Assembly: GCA_028278645.1 (NCBI GenBank)
Contig: JANQDZ010000039.1
Span: 1 to 64,000, forward strand
Direction of reading: 5' to 3'
DNA from: Longimicrobiales bacterium
GTDB taxonomy: Bacteria > Gemmatimonadota > Gemmatimonadetes > Longimicrobiales > Gaopeijiaceae
DNA: 64,000 nucleotides
Shown here: positions 34,041-43,996 of the stretch, piece after piece
Layout of the letters: each line of letters opens with the position of its first letter
Numbering within the stretch: the stretch's first letter is position 1
Notes under the pieces: model-generated
Seen by the model: the letters and a program-made list of their open reading frames with translations, nothing else
Told to the model about the DNA's origin: nothing
The model's database searches: none
Translations under genes and position numbers: made by a program

Positions 34041-36665
34041 ATGAGATCCCGCCTGACGTCCTTCGTTCGTTCGATGTTTCTTCAGTTTTCCTTGATAACC
34101 TTCAGCGCTTCCCCGGGTTCTGCCCAGATCACCGCACCCGCGGACTACCTCGGGTTCGAACCGGGGGCCGATTTCCACCTCATGACGTACGAGGCGGCGA
34201 TTGGGTACTTCGAGCTCCTAGCCTCGGAGACCGACCGGATGATCGTGTTGGACATGGGGGAGACCACCGCCGGAAGGCGGATGAAGTACGGAGTGATCTC
34301 CTCCGCTGAGAACCTTCGGCGCTTGGATCACTTCAAGGAGATCAACCGCAGGATCAGTTTACCCCACGGCCTATCTGATGAGGAAGCCCAAGAGCTCGCC
34401 TTGGAGGGGAAAGCGTTCGTTTGGATAGACGGAGGTCTCCACGGGACAGAAGTTGCGCCGGCCCAACTCCTGCCCCAGTTGGCGTATGATCTGGTCACCG
34501 GGGAAGATCGGCAGATGGAGATGGTCCGGGAAAACGTCGTTACCCTATTGGTCTTCGCCAATCCAGACGGAATGACCATCGTGTCCGACTGGTATATGGG
34601 GAATGTGGGGACACCCTATGAAGTGAGTCCGATCCCGTGGTTATATCACGAATATGTCGGACACGACAATAATCGGGACTCGTTCATGGCGAATCTCGTC
34701 GAGACCCAGAATATGAACCGGGCACACTCACAAGAGTGGTTCCCCGAGATCCTCTACAACCAGCACCAGACCGGTCCGTTCCCGGCCCGGATATGGACTC
34801 CTCCGGACGCCGAGCCGACGAACCCGAACGTCCACCCGCTGATCGTCCGTTGGAAGAACCTGATCGGAACGGCTATGGGGAAGGCATTCGAGGAGAACAG
34901 GCAGCCAGGGGCCATCTCCAGAATCCGATACGATACCTGGTATCCGGGTTATGCAACGCAGGTCGTGGACGCGCACAACGTCGTGTCGATCCTGACCGAG
35001 ACTCAGTTGTACCGATATGCCACCCCTCAGCATTTCACGGTGGAGGATTTCCCGGAAGGGCATCGTGACCTGACGATGGGGGTGTTCTATCCGAGCCCCT
35101 GGCCAGGCGGATGGTGGCGACTAGGGGACGCCGTGGAGTATAACAGCACCGCTTGCAAGGCCGTCCTGGAGGTGGCTGGGAGATATAAATATGAGTTGAT
35201 CTATGACAAATACCGGACCGGCGTTGAGGTCATGGCCCGATTCGAATCTGAGCCTCCCTATGGGTATATCATCCCGGCCGACCAGCCTGATCGGTCGAGC
35301 ACGGCTCTCCTTATCGACCGCATGATCCTGAACGGGATCGACGTGTACGCCGCCGACGGACCCTTCGAGCACAACGGCATCCAATACCCGGAGGGGACCT
35401 TCGTCCTCCCCACCAGCCAGCCCTTTGGCCTTTTTTTGAAGAACATCTTCGAGAGGCAGGCCTACCCGGACCTTCGAGAGTACTCTCATCTCTGGCAGGG
35501 ATTGGTGAACCCGGAGGAGTGGGAGGGCGGGCCGCTTCGGCCCTACGATGGGGTAGGATGGACTCTGCCCCTTCAGATGGGGGTAAATTACCGGGAGATG
35601 TCCTCTCCCATTACCGCTGGCTTGACCAGGGTTGATCGGGCCGGTTTGTCGACTACGGGTCCAACGAGTGGGTCTTTCGTGTTTAGCTCCGCCGACAACG
35701 CCAGTATCTCCGCGGCCTTCGCTCTCCTAGAAGCGGGATCCGACGTTCGCCGAGCCGACGAACCGTTTTCTCTTGGTGGCAAACGTTTTCCCCCTGGCAC
35801 ATTTGTAGCACGAGGAGGGGAAAGGGCGAGGCAACGCTTAGGTGAGCTCGCCGAGGCCACAGGATTGGAATTTGTGAACGGGTCGCCTGGCGTATCGGCC
35901 ACCCGAGTGAGGATGCCCAGGATCGGTCTCCACAAGGCGTGGGTAGCCAGCATGGATGCCGGGTGGATCACCTACTTGTTCGATACCTATGGGATCCCCT
36001 TCCGCTCTGTCACGAACGCGGAGATAAGATCCGGGGACCTAGGCGATCGATACGATGTGTTGGTATTTGCCGACCAAGGTGCGTATGAGATCGTGGATGG
36101 GCATGCAAGGGGGACGGTCCCCCCCGATTACGTGGGTGGAATCGGAGACGAGGGGGTCGTGGCCCTGAGGGAGTTCGTCCGGGAGGGGGGTAGCTTGATC
36201 TGTAACAACCGTTCTTGTGATCTCCCCATCGAGCACTTTGGTCTCCCGATCAAGAACGTTCTGGAAGGAGTCGCCGCCGACAGCTTCAACGCCCCTGGGG
36301 CGATCTTCAAAGCCGAGTTCGAGAACACCCACCCCCTGGCCTACGGCATGCCCGCCAGAGGAATGGTGTTCTTTTCGGGCGGACGTGTCTTCGAGGTGAA
36401 GCGGGACGATCCGGGAACGACGGAGAAAGGGGAGCTGGATGAGAGTCAGCCGGGCCCGATGGTGGACATTGTGGTCCGCTACCCGGACGAGCCTCTCCTC
36501 CTGAGCGGTTGGATGGTGGGGGATGACTTGATTCGGACGAAGGCTGCCGCACTCGAGATCCCTTATGGGGAAGGAAAGGTCCTGGCTTTCGGGTTTAACG
36601 TCCATAACCGGGCTCAGGCTAGATCTACCGTGAAGTTGCTGTTCAACGGCCTCCTCTATGATTGA
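34041..36665 (+). CDS. Secreted M14 metallopeptidase with GATase-like C-terminal domain
   Basis: An 874-residue exported protein with a signal peptide ending PGSAQ. The M14 domain keeps zinc ligands His134 and Glu137 (LHGTE) and His242 (NQHQTG), and the likely general base Glu320 (ILTETQ). Beyond about residue 640 the chain changes to a Rossmann-like, glutamine-amidotransferase-like fold (YDVLVFADQGAYEI, GVVALREFVREGGSLICNN), a combination seen in large M14 proteins of Bacteroidota and Gemmatimonadota. GGAGAGAGAGCG precedes the ATG. The protein differs clearly from the 596-residue M14 enzyme at 23480-25270. Confidence 0.87.
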   Translation: MRSRLTSFVRSMFLQFSLITFSASPGSAQITAPADYLGFEPGADFHLMTYEAAIGYFELLASETDRMIVLDMGETTAGRRMKYGVISSAENLRRLDHFKEINRRISLPHGLSDEEAQELALEGKAFVWIDGGLHGTEVAPAQLLPQLAYDLVTGEDRQMEMVRENVVTLLVFANPDGMTIVSDWYMGNVGTPYEVSPIPWLYHEYVGHDNNRDSFMANLVETQNMNRAHSQEWFPEILYNQHQTGPFPARIWTPPDAEPTNPNVHPLIVRWKNLIGTAMGKAFEENRQPGAISRIRYDTWYPGYATQVVDAHNVVSILTETQLYRYATPQHFTVEDFPEGHRDLTMGVFYPSPWPGGWWRLGDAVEYNSTACKAVLEVAGRYKYELIYDKYRTGVEVMARFESEPPYGYIIPADQPDRSSTALLIDRMILNGIDVYAADGPFEHNGIQYPEGTFVLPTSQPFGLFLKNIFERQAYPDLREYSHLWQGLVNPEEWEGGPLRPYDGVGWTLPLQMGVNYREMSSPITAGLTRVDRAGLSTTGPTSGSFVFSSADNASISAAFALLEAGSDVRRADEPFSLGGKRFPPGTFVARGGERARQRLGELAEATGLEFVNGSPGVSATRVRMPRIGLHKAWVASMDAGWITYLFDTYGIPFRSVTNAEIRSGDLGDRYDVLVFADQGAYEIVDGHARGTVPPDYVGGIGDEGVVALREFVREGGSLICNNRSCDLPIEHFGLPIKNVLEGVAADSFNAPGAIFKAEFENTHPLAYGMPARGMVFFSGGRVFEVKRDDPGTTEKGELDESQPGPMVDIVVRYPDEPLLLSGWMVGDDLIRTKAAALEIPYGEGKVLAFGFNVHNRAQARSTVKLLFNGLLYD

Positions 36666-36725
36666 GGAACCAAGGGCCCGGTATTCCGTACTTGAACCTG
36701 AGGATCCTACCGTTCGGGCAGGGGC

Positions 36726-36761
36726 CTCGGTCCGTAAGTCCTTTTTGGTTTGCCAACCGAG
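36726..36761 (+). other. Intergenic hairpin before the response-regulator gene
   Basis: CTCGGT (36726-36731) and ACCGAG (36756-36761) can pair, extended by a few G-C pairs across a bulge. The loop contains CCTTTTTGG, so it is not a standard terminator. Confidence 0.35.
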
Positions 36762-36821
36762 CCCGGGGGAGAGAGTTTAGCAGAGTAGGTTCCCGATGTT
36801 GTCCAGCTTTGGAGAGAGACC

Positions 36822-37202
36822 ATGGCGGAAATCCTGATCATCGATGACGAACCCGGAGTCCTGGGGATCTTGAGAAAGATCCTCGAGAGTGCCGGCCATT
36901 CGGTGGCCGATGCGCCGGACGGCGAGGTTGCGCTCCGCCATTTCGAGGGGAAACCGGCTGACCTGGTGATCACCGACATTTTTATGCCGGGAATGGACGG
37001 GATCGAGTTCTTGGTACACATCAGAAAGACGTTCCCGGACGCTCGAGTCCTGGCCATGTCGGGAGGGGGTTTGCTCTCCCGAGATCAGGCTCTCAGTGAC
37101 GCCGCTCTCCTCGGCGCCGACGGGATCCTCCAAAAGCCCTTCACCAAAGATGAGGTCTTGGAGGCTGTGGCGCGGACAATGAAATCGGATACGGAGGAGT
37201 GA
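36822..37202 (+). CDS. Single-domain CheY-like response regulator
   Basis: A 126-residue receiver domain without an output domain. It shows the acidic pocket Asp8/Asp9, phospho-acceptor Asp52 (ITDIFMPGMDG), the switch Ser80 (LAMS) and Lys105 (LQKPF). It would relay a signal by protein contact from an unlinked histidine kinase; none is in the window. The next gene starts 6 bases after its stop, with its ribosome binding site inside the end of this gene, so the two share a transcript. Confidence 0.93.
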   Translation: MAEILIIDDEPGVLGILRKILESAGHSVADAPDGEVALRHFEGKPADLVITDIFMPGMDGIEFLVHIRKTFPDARVLAMSGGGLLSRDQALSDAALLGADGILQKPFTKDEVLEAVARTMKSDTEE

Positions 37203-37207
37203 AGTCG

Positions 37208-38062
37208 ATGAAAAAGAATCGGATGCCTCGCTGGGCTGCACTTTCCGTGGTGGGCCTCGCCATTCTGCCGAGTGCTACCTCGGGGCAGGACGCCGCCGAT
37301 CTCATGAGACGGGCCATGGCTGCCCAGGCCGAGCGGCTCTCCGGAGTCGAGAACGTGACCATCGTTCAGGAAACGATGGGCATGGAGATGAGCATGTACA
37401 TGGAGAAGCGGGACGCCGGTGGCACACCGATCCTCATGCCCGTCTCCGTGACAGTGGCAGGCATGACTAACGCCGTCCCTCAGGACATGGCACAGGCGGA
37501 CTGGTCCAATCCGTTCCAGGAGGAATGGGTGGAACATACCCGCTTCGTGGGACGGGAGGACTTGGATGGGGAAACGGTCCTGGTCTTTGTCATTGACGAT
37601 TTCTCGGGAATCGAAGTCCCGGAGATGCCGGGGGCAGGGGACTCGGGCGAGGACTTTCAGCCGAAATCGTTCCGCTACTCCATGACCGACGGTGACTTCC
37701 TACTCCGACACGTTCAGATGGAAGGGGAGGCCGTGCAAGACGACGGGAGCCTGGCCCCGGTCAAGATGAACATGTTCCTGGGGGACTACCGGGAGGTGGA
37801 CGGCTACGTACACCCATTCGAAACCCGGGTGATCACGGAGGGTGTGCTGGAGGCCGCCAACGTGGATCGGCAAGAGATTCAGAGACAGCTCGAACAGATG
37901 CAGGCCCAACTCGACCAGATGCCCGAGGCCCAGCGGGCTATGATGGAGCAAATGATGGGCCCCCAAATCGAACAGCTGAAGGAGATGCTCGGCGGCGACG
38001 GGACCATCGAGATGACCCTCACTGTGAAGGAGCTGAAGGTCAACGCTGGCGGGAGTTCATGA
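37208..38062 (+). CDS. Hypothetical secreted protein with Gln/Met-rich C terminus
   Basis: I do not recognise this gene. The 284-residue product has a signal peptide (ending ATSGQ) and a middle region of LolA-like character (VEHTRFVGREDLDGETVLVF, FLGDYREVDGYVHPFETRV), suggesting an outer-membrane-lipoprotein-sorting-like beta fold, followed by a helical Gln/Met-rich stretch (MEQMMGPQIEQLKEML). ATG 37208 is chosen over GTG 37199 because GGAGGAG lies eight bases upstream. It is coupled to the CheY-like gene. It converges with the S9 gene 34 bases beyond. Confidence 0.75.
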   Translation: MKKNRMPRWAALSVVGLAILPSATSGQDAADLMRRAMAAQAERLSGVENVTIVQETMGMEMSMYMEKRDAGGTPILMPVSVTVAGMTNAVPQDMAQADWSNPFQEEWVEHTRFVGREDLDGETVLVFVIDDFSGIEVPEMPGAGDSGEDFQPKSFRYSMTDGDFLLRHVQMEGEAVQDDGSLAPVKMNMFLGDYREVDGYVHPFETRVITEGVLEAANVDRQEIQRQLEQMQAQLDQMPEAQRAMMEQMMGPQIEQLKEMLGGDGTIEMTLTVKELKVNAGGSS

Positions 38063-38096
38063 CTCGCTGGTCACTCCTTGATTGAAGTGAGGGGCG

Positions 38097-40256
38097 TCAA
38101 CTCTCCTTCAGCCAGTGAGTGAACCAGTCCCTCAGTCTCCCCAGCCGGTCCACGAGGAGCCATGGCTCGCCCGAACGTGAAAGGTCATGGGTGGATCTTG
38201 GGTATCTCATGAACTCCACCGGCACACCTTGTTTCTCAAGAGCCATGAACCACTGTTCCGCATCGGTCATTGGAGTACGGTGATCCTCTTCGGACTGGAC
38301 GATGAGGGTGGGCGTTTTGACGTTCCCAACGTGCTTGAGAGGTGATAGCTCCCAATAGAGATCCGGGTTGTCCCAGGGTTTCCCGTAGAATTCGAACTCG
38401 GTCAGGCCTTGAGCCTCGGACGTGCCGTACCAGGAGAACCAGTTACAAATCATCCGATCAGTTTGGGCGGCCTTGAACCGATCGGTCTTGGTGGTGATCC
38501 ATGCGGTCATAAACCCGCCGTAGCTCCCGCCCGTCACCCCGAGGCGATCCGGATCCACATCCGGCCTTTCGATGACGATGTCAACTGCCTTCATCAGATC
38601 TTCGTAATCCTCCATTCCCCAACGGCCCCGGGTAGAGTAGGTGAACTCCGCACCGTATCCGCCGGAACCCCGGGGGTTGGTGTAGAGGACGAACATGCCG
38701 GCCCCGGTGAGGTTGTGGAACTCGTCGAACCAACCTTCTCCGTAGGCCGAGTGCGGCCCGCCATGGATGTAAAGGACCAAGGGGTAGCGCTTCCCTTCTT
38801 CATACCCGTGGGGGTATTGGAGCCAGGCTTCAATCTCAAGGCCACCCACTGATTTGTAGGTGAAACGGTCCGCTTTGGGCCAGGCGATTTCCCGATTGAG
38901 CTTGTCGTTGAAGCCGGTGAGTCTCCTCTCATTCCCGCCGTCCAGGTCGGCAATGAAGAGCTCGGTGGGTTGGTGGACAGACGTAGCTACGAAGGCCACC
39001 GTTTCATAATGGTCGTCGTAGGAGAATCCGCTGATTCGCCTCCTCCCCGAGATCACCTCTTTCATCTCCCCGGATTCCGGATCCACATGGAAAAGGGCTG
39101 ACCGGCCTCCAATCGAGGCGTTCATCACGATCGGCCCTCTTGGAATCCACTGGAACCCGCCCGGCTCGAACTGCCAGTCACCTAGGAGATCCCTGGGTTC
39201 GCCACCTTCCAGATCGACGATCCAGAGCTTGTTATTGGACGTTCTCTCCAGCCGGGAGGAAAAAAGGATGTGGTTTGAGTCCGGGGACCATACGATGCGG
39301 CCTTCGGACCCGTTCTGATTCGTCATGCGTTTGGGCACGCCTCCGTCAGCTGGGATAACGAAGATGTCAGCGTCATTCCGTGGTGCTTCGTCCCGAACCG
39401 GATCGTACGGGAGCTTCGCGATGGAATCCCTTTCGGCTTGCAGCACGGAGTCCGGCAAGAGGCGGGGGCTGGCAACAAAAGCGATCCACCGACCGTCCGG
39501 GGATACGGTGGCGTTTCGATGGGAAAAGACTTCGTCGGTGAGCTGAATTCTGGTCGTGTCTCCATCGAGTTGTTTCCAAATCTGCGCGGCGTCGTAGGTC
39601 CTGGGCTCCCGGCGGTTGGGCGTGAACCCGGCACCGTTTCGTTTGTATGGGAAGTCCACGATCTGCATCCCGTCGAAACGCTGAGGGTCAACCGGCTGGG
39701 TGATACTTCCGAGAGGTGGTCTCGCCATGGGCCGCATCCTGGCATATGGATCCCTCTCAGGCTCCTCCTCGTCCGCCCCCTGGCTCTCCTCTTCGTCGGC
39801 GGTTCCTTCGGTCCAGACCACGAACGATCCGTCGTCAGGCTCTGATCCCCGGCGTCCCTCATCCATTTGGAATGCTTCCCCCATTCGGGAGCCGTCCATT
39901 CGCAGCACCCAGGTGCTTCCCTCACCGCCCTCCCGCCGAGACGAGAAGAACAGATGGGTCCCGTCCTCGGACCATCTCGGTCCGGAGCTTTCGGTGCCCG
40001 GGGCCGTGAGTCGAACAGGGTCTCCACCATCCGTGGCCACCATCCAGACTTCCGAGTGTCGGGCGTTCTCCGCCTCATTCACCGTGGTCACGGTAAATGC
40101 CACGTATTTCCCGTCCGGGGACATGGCCGGGGAAGACACTCGCGTGAGACGATACCAGTCTTCCGGAATGAACGCCCGACCCGGCCCTGAGGAGGCTTCC
40201 TGGGCGCCGAGGGCCGGTGCGAGAATGAGTAGACCGAGGAGAAGAAGACGGGACAT
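38097..40256 (-). CDS. S9-family prolyl oligopeptidase, exported
   Basis: A 719-residue serine peptidase. A short signal peptide (ending ALGAQ) leads into a PD40 propeller (SPDGKYVAFTVTTV, WSPDSNHILFSSRL) and a hydrolase domain with the nucleophile Ser578 in TGGSYGGFMTAW, an Asp in EEDHRTPMTDAEQ and a His in PRSTHDLSR. A Glu/Asp-rich linker (EEESQGADEEEPERD) lies in the propeller part. ATG 40256 is supported by GGGAG upstream on the minus strand; the longer frame to 40298 lacks one. It is the second S9 enzyme in the window, divergent from the acyl-CoA ligase. Confidence 0.93.
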   Translation of the reverse strand: MSRLLLLGLLILAPALGAQEASSGPGRAFIPEDWYRLTRVSSPAMSPDGKYVAFTVTTVNEAENARHSEVWMVATDGGDPVRLTAPGTESSGPRWSEDGTHLFFSSRREGGEGSTWVLRMDGSRMGEAFQMDEGRRGSEPDDGSFVVWTEGTADEEESQGADEEEPERDPYARMRPMARPPLGSITQPVDPQRFDGMQIVDFPYKRNGAGFTPNRREPRTYDAAQIWKQLDGDTTRIQLTDEVFSHRNATVSPDGRWIAFVASPRLLPDSVLQAERDSIAKLPYDPVRDEAPRNDADIFVIPADGGVPKRMTNQNGSEGRIVWSPDSNHILFSSRLERTSNNKLWIVDLEGGEPRDLLGDWQFEPGGFQWIPRGPIVMNASIGGRSALFHVDPESGEMKEVISGRRRISGFSYDDHYETVAFVATSVHQPTELFIADLDGGNERRLTGFNDKLNREIAWPKADRFTYKSVGGLEIEAWLQYPHGYEEGKRYPLVLYIHGGPHSAYGEGWFDEFHNLTGAGMFVLYTNPRGSGGYGAEFTYSTRGRWGMEDYEDLMKAVDIVIERPDVDPDRLGVTGGSYGGFMTAWITTKTDRFKAAQTDRMICNWFSWYGTSEAQGLTEFEFYGKPWDNPDLYWELSPLKHVGNVKTPTLIVQSEEDHRTPMTDAEQWFMALEKQGVPVEFMRYPRSTHDLSRSGEPWLLVDRLGRLRDWFTHWLKES

Positions 40257-40484
40257 ATCGTGCGCTCCCATGTATGGGCGGTGGCTGGGGGCCTGCAAGA
40301 AGTATCGGCGGGAGAGGATAGTGGGCTCTGAGATGGAGCGTCAACAGGGTCTCGTGACGGCACGGCATCCCGGTGGGATCAGAGCCCGCACCCTTGCTCC
40401 GGCCCCCCGGCCCCCTTAAGCATCCTGGGACGCTGGGCCAGAAGCCAAGCGGTTTTTCCCTGACCAACGCCTGGGAGGACGACC

Positions 40485-42398
40485 ATGGAACCCCGTACGC
40501 TCATCGATCTGATGGAGACCCGGGCCAAGGAGTTCGCCGACGAGGTTTACCTCCTGGAGAAGCCGGACGACAGCTACGACGAGCTGACGTACGTGGAGAC
40601 CCGGACACAGGTCCACCGGTTTGCCGCGGGTCTGCTGGCCCTGGGGATCAAGAAGGGCGACCGGATTTCGGTTATCAGCGAAGGTCGGAACCTGTGGGTC
40701 ATCGCTGAGCTGGGGATCTTCTACACGGGGGCTATCAACGTTCCGATCTCGGTGAAGATCAATGAACCCACGGAGTTGAAGTTTCGGCTGGCCCACTCCG
40801 GCTGCCGCCTGGCCGTGGTTTCGTCCAACCAGGCTCCCAAGGTGGAGGCCATCAAGAAAGACCTCCCCGATCTGGAGACCATCATCCTCCTGGACGGGGC
40901 GGCCAAGGATCCGGACGAGATGGAGGTGGATCGTCTGCTGACCATGGGCGACGAGTGGTTGGCGGACCACACGGAGGAACTCGAGTCGACCTACCGGAGC
41001 GTTGAAGCGGACGATCCGGCCACGATCAGCTATACGTCCGGAACTACGGCGGATCCTAAAGGAATTGTCCTCACCCACCGAAACTACACGGCCAACGTGA
41101 TGCAGGGCGCGGCCATGGTGAAGGAGATTCAGCCCTACTGGCGGTCACTCATCATAATCCCCTGGGATCATGCCTTCGGCCATACTGTAGGCATCTACAT
41201 CATGATGCACTACGGCGCGAAGCTGGCGGCGGTCCAGGCCGGCAGTTCGGCCATGGATTACCTCCGAAATGTGCCGGTCAATATCAAGGAGGTGAGGCCC
41301 CACTTCATGCTTAGCGTTCCTGCCCTGGCATCAAATTTCCGAAAAAACGTGGAGAAGGGGATTCGCCAGAAAGGCCCACGGGTGGAGAAGCTCTTCGAGC
41401 GAGCACTGAAGAACGCATACGGCTACATCGGGGACGGGTGGAACCGTGGGAAGGGGTTAAGGGCCCTTCGAGCCCCTCTCCATAAGGTTTTTGACCGCCT
41501 CATTTTCTCCAAGGTCAGGGGAGAATTCGGAGGCCGATTGGAGTTCTTCATCTCGGGCGCAGCCATGCTGGACATCGAGATGCAGCGTTTCTTCTATGCC
41601 ATCGGCATCCCCATGTACCAGGGGTACGGCCTTTCCGAAGCCGCGCCGATCATCTCCGCCAACACTCCCAACGCCCACAAGTTCGGGAGCTCGGGTAGGC
41701 TTGTGCCGGATCTCGAGCTTCGGATTTGTGACGAGGACGGGAACGATCTGCCGGTGGGTGAAAAGGGGGAAATCGTCGTTAAGGGCGAGAACGTTATGGC
41801 CGGGTATTGGAGAAATGAGGAGGCCACGGCGAAAACGATTCGTGACGGGTGGCTGTTCACGGGGGACCTGGGATTCATGGATTCGGACGGATTCCTCTAT
41901 GTCCTGGGCAGGGTGAAGAGCCTTCTGATCAACGGGACCGGTGAGAAGTACAGCCCGGAAGGGATCGAGGAGGCTCTGGTTGCCGGCACGCCATACATCG
42001 ATCAGGTCATGCTCCACAACGACCACGATCCCTATACGGTGGCCCTCATCGTTCCGAACCGGGAGCGGTTGAGGGAGTGGCTTTTAGAAAAAGGACTGGG
42101 TTGTGCCTCCGACGAGGGTCAGCAAGCCGTCATCGAGCTGTTTCAGGGTGAGATAGACTCCTTTCGGAAGGGAGGCTCCCGGGAAGGTCTTTTCGAGACC
42201 GAATGGCTCCCGTCGGCGTTCGCGATCCTGGGCGCGCCCTTCACCGAGGAGAACCTTCTCCTGAACAGCTCCCTGAAACTCGTCCGTAGGAAGGTCCGGG
42301 ACTTCTATCGAGACCGGTTGGATTACCTGTACACCCCGGAAGGTCGAGACCCGCTGAATAAGCGGAATCGACGGATAATCTCCCGGCTGAACGAATAG
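40485..42398 (+). CDS. Long-chain acyl-CoA synthetase (AMP-binding)
   Basis: Activates fatty acids to acyl-CoA through an acyl-adenylate. The 637-residue protein carries the P-loop TISYTSGTTADPKGIVLTH, the HAFGHTVGIY substrate-pocket region, YQGYGLSEAAP (A5 motif), GWLFTGDLGFMD and the late VLGRVKSLLINGTGEKYSPE with the A10-like NSSLKLVRRKV. The LC-FACS insertion places it with FadD-type enzymes. Start is the first ATG, with AGGACG upstream. The HD gene follows after 45 bases. Confidence 0.93.
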   Translation: MEPRTLIDLMETRAKEFADEVYLLEKPDDSYDELTYVETRTQVHRFAAGLLALGIKKGDRISVISEGRNLWVIAELGIFYTGAINVPISVKINEPTELKFRLAHSGCRLAVVSSNQAPKVEAIKKDLPDLETIILLDGAAKDPDEMEVDRLLTMGDEWLADHTEELESTYRSVEADDPATISYTSGTTADPKGIVLTHRNYTANVMQGAAMVKEIQPYWRSLIIIPWDHAFGHTVGIYIMMHYGAKLAAVQAGSSAMDYLRNVPVNIKEVRPHFMLSVPALASNFRKNVEKGIRQKGPRVEKLFERALKNAYGYIGDGWNRGKGLRALRAPLHKVFDRLIFSKVRGEFGGRLEFFISGAAMLDIEMQRFFYAIGIPMYQGYGLSEAAPIISANTPNAHKFGSSGRLVPDLELRICDEDGNDLPVGEKGEIVVKGENVMAGYWRNEEATAKTIRDGWLFTGDLGFMDSDGFLYVLGRVKSLLINGTGEKYSPEGIEEALVAGTPYIDQVMLHNDHDPYTVALIVPNRERLREWLLEKGLGCASDEGQQAVIELFQGEIDSFRKGGSREGLFETEWLPSAFAILGAPFTEENLLLNSSLKLVRRKVRDFYRDRLDYLYTPEGRDPLNKRNRRIISRLNE

Positions 42399-42443
42399 GA
42401 CCCGTCGGCCAACATCTGCAGAAAGAAAGACGAAAGACTACAC

Positions 42444-43016
42444 ATGCCAGATCGAAACGACGCCCTCGCACTCCTCCACGAATGGGTGGAAACCGAGGGT
42501 TTAAGAAAGCACATGTACGCGGTGGAAGCCGCGGTGAGGTTCTATGCCAGGAAGATGGGCGCGGACGAAGAGGTTTGGGGCCTTGCCGGCCTCCTCCACG
42601 ACCTCGACTGGGAAAAACACCCCGATGTTCATCCCATGGAAGGTGTTGAGGCTTTAAAGCGGGGTGGATACCCGGAGGAGGTGATTCACGCTGTTCTTTC
42701 CCACCGCCCCGAGTACACCGGTGTGGAGCCGGAAACCGACCTGGACCGGGTCCTGTACGCGTGCGACGAGATAAGCGGACTGATACACGCCGCATGCCTC
42801 ATGCGGCCCAACGGCATCGATGACATCAAACCCAAGTCGGTCGTTAAGAAGCTGAAGGACAAGGCCTTTGCCGCTGGAGTGGACCGAGAGCAGGTCGCCC
42901 GGGGCATCGAGCTTATCGGTTTGGACCGAAGCGAACACATCCAGAACGTGATCGAAGGGATGCGGGAGGCCGGTGAAGTCCTCGGCATTCGGGGAGAGGA
43001 TCTACAGAAGGACTGA
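42444..43016 (+). CDS. HD-domain (HDIG) metal-dependent hydrolase
   Basis: A 190-residue HD-superfamily phosphohydrolase. The metal-binding residues visible are His23, His52-Asp53 (GLLHDLDW), and later histidines near 82-87 (IHAVLSHRPEY), with a conserved DEISGLIHA segment. Members of this HDIG type hydrolyse nucleotide or phosphate esters; the natural substrate cannot be read from sequence. It lies behind the acyl-CoA ligase and converges with the nucleotidase pair, with only 5 bases between stops. Confidence 0.88.
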   Translation: MPDRNDALALLHEWVETEGLRKHMYAVEAAVRFYARKMGADEEVWGLAGLLHDLDWEKHPDVHPMEGVEALKRGGYPEEVIHAVLSHRPEYTGVEPETDLDRVLYACDEISGLIHAACLMRPNGIDDIKPKSVVKKLKDKAFAAGVDREQVARGIELIGLDRSEHIQNVIEGMREAGEVLGIRGEDLQKD

Positions 43017-43021
43017 GGGGT

Positions 43022-43996
43022 TCAGTCCAGTTCGGCATCCACGCTGTAGGAGTTCCAGCCCCACGATCTGGGGTGGTGACTGGAGCCGCCGTCCGACCAG
43101 GTGGTGCGTGCCTGGCTCCGGGCGCTTTCGGGCCCCATCACAACGTCGATTCTTCCCAACCGCATCCCGGCCCAACCCACCTGGTTTACGACGGTCCTCC
43201 CACCGCTCGGATAATCGTACACGTCGGGTTGGTCCATGAAGGTGTGGGTGTGTCCTCCCAGAATCAGGTCGATTCCCTCCACCCGCTGGGCCAGAAGGGT
43301 GTCGGAGGGCTCATTTCCCCGGTACCGGTAGCCCAGGTGGGAGAGGCAGATCACCAGCCCACACCCTTCCCCCCTTAGGTGTTCGACGGCAGCCCGAGAC
43401 ATGGCGTATGGGTCTCGGTATTCCACGCCCTCGTGGAGGCTGGACAAGACCAGGCCCTCGAACCTGATACCCAACCCAAAAATCCCTACCTTCACACCAC
43501 CTATCTCCTTGATGATCCATGGCTCGACGTGAGGCTTAAGTGCGGGATGGTCGACCTGATAGTTGGCGGATACGAACTGGAAAGTGGCGTGGGGAATCAT
43601 TTCGACGAGGCCGTCAACCCCATTATCAAAATCGTGGTTTCCGATGGTGGCTACGTCGTAGTCCATGGCCGACATGGCTTTGAACTCGATTTCGCCGTCG
43701 AAGAAGTTGAAGTACGGGGTCCCTTGGAAGATGTCGCCCGAATCCAGCAACAAAACGTTGCTGTTCTCCTCTCGAATCCGCCGGATGAGGGTCGCTCGCC
43801 GCGCCGCACCCCCCAAGCCCTCAAATGGACCCCCGTCCATGGGGAAAGGATCCATACGAGAGTGGGTATCGTTTGTGTGGAGAATCACAAGCCGAACATC
43901 ATCGGCTTCCCCACCGGTGGCACCCGCCGGGCCGGGGTAGAAGAAGCCCCCGACAGCCCCCGCTCCCGCGAGCCGGAGGAACCGGCGGCGCCTCAT
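43022..43996 (-). CDS. 5'-nucleotidase, catalytic (metallophosphatase) half, Tat-exported
   Basis: A 324-residue calcineurin-like phosphatase equal to the N-terminal domain of UshA. Metal-binding blocks are HTNDTHSRM, DSGDIFQG, GNHDFD and GGHTHTF. The N terminus MRRRRFLRLAGAGAVGG is a twin-arginine signal, so it is folded before export. It lacks the UshA C-terminal substrate domain, which is made by the overlapping upstream gene (ATGA, 43993-43996). The two products should work together on nucleotides or sugar-nucleotides in the periplasm. Confidence 0.93.
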   Translation of the reverse strand: MRRRRFLRLAGAGAVGGFFYPGPAGATGGEADDVRLVILHTNDTHSRMDPFPMDGGPFEGLGGAARRATLIRRIREENSNVLLLDSGDIFQGTPYFNFFDGEIEFKAMSAMDYDVATIGNHDFDNGVDGLVEMIPHATFQFVSANYQVDHPALKPHVEPWIIKEIGGVKVGIFGLGIRFEGLVLSSLHEGVEYRDPYAMSRAAVEHLRGEGCGLVICLSHLGYRYRGNEPSDTLLAQRVEGIDLILGGHTHTFMDQPDVYDYPSGGRTVVNQVGWAGMRLGRIDVVMGPESARSQARTTWSDGGSSHHPRSWGWNSYSVDAELD

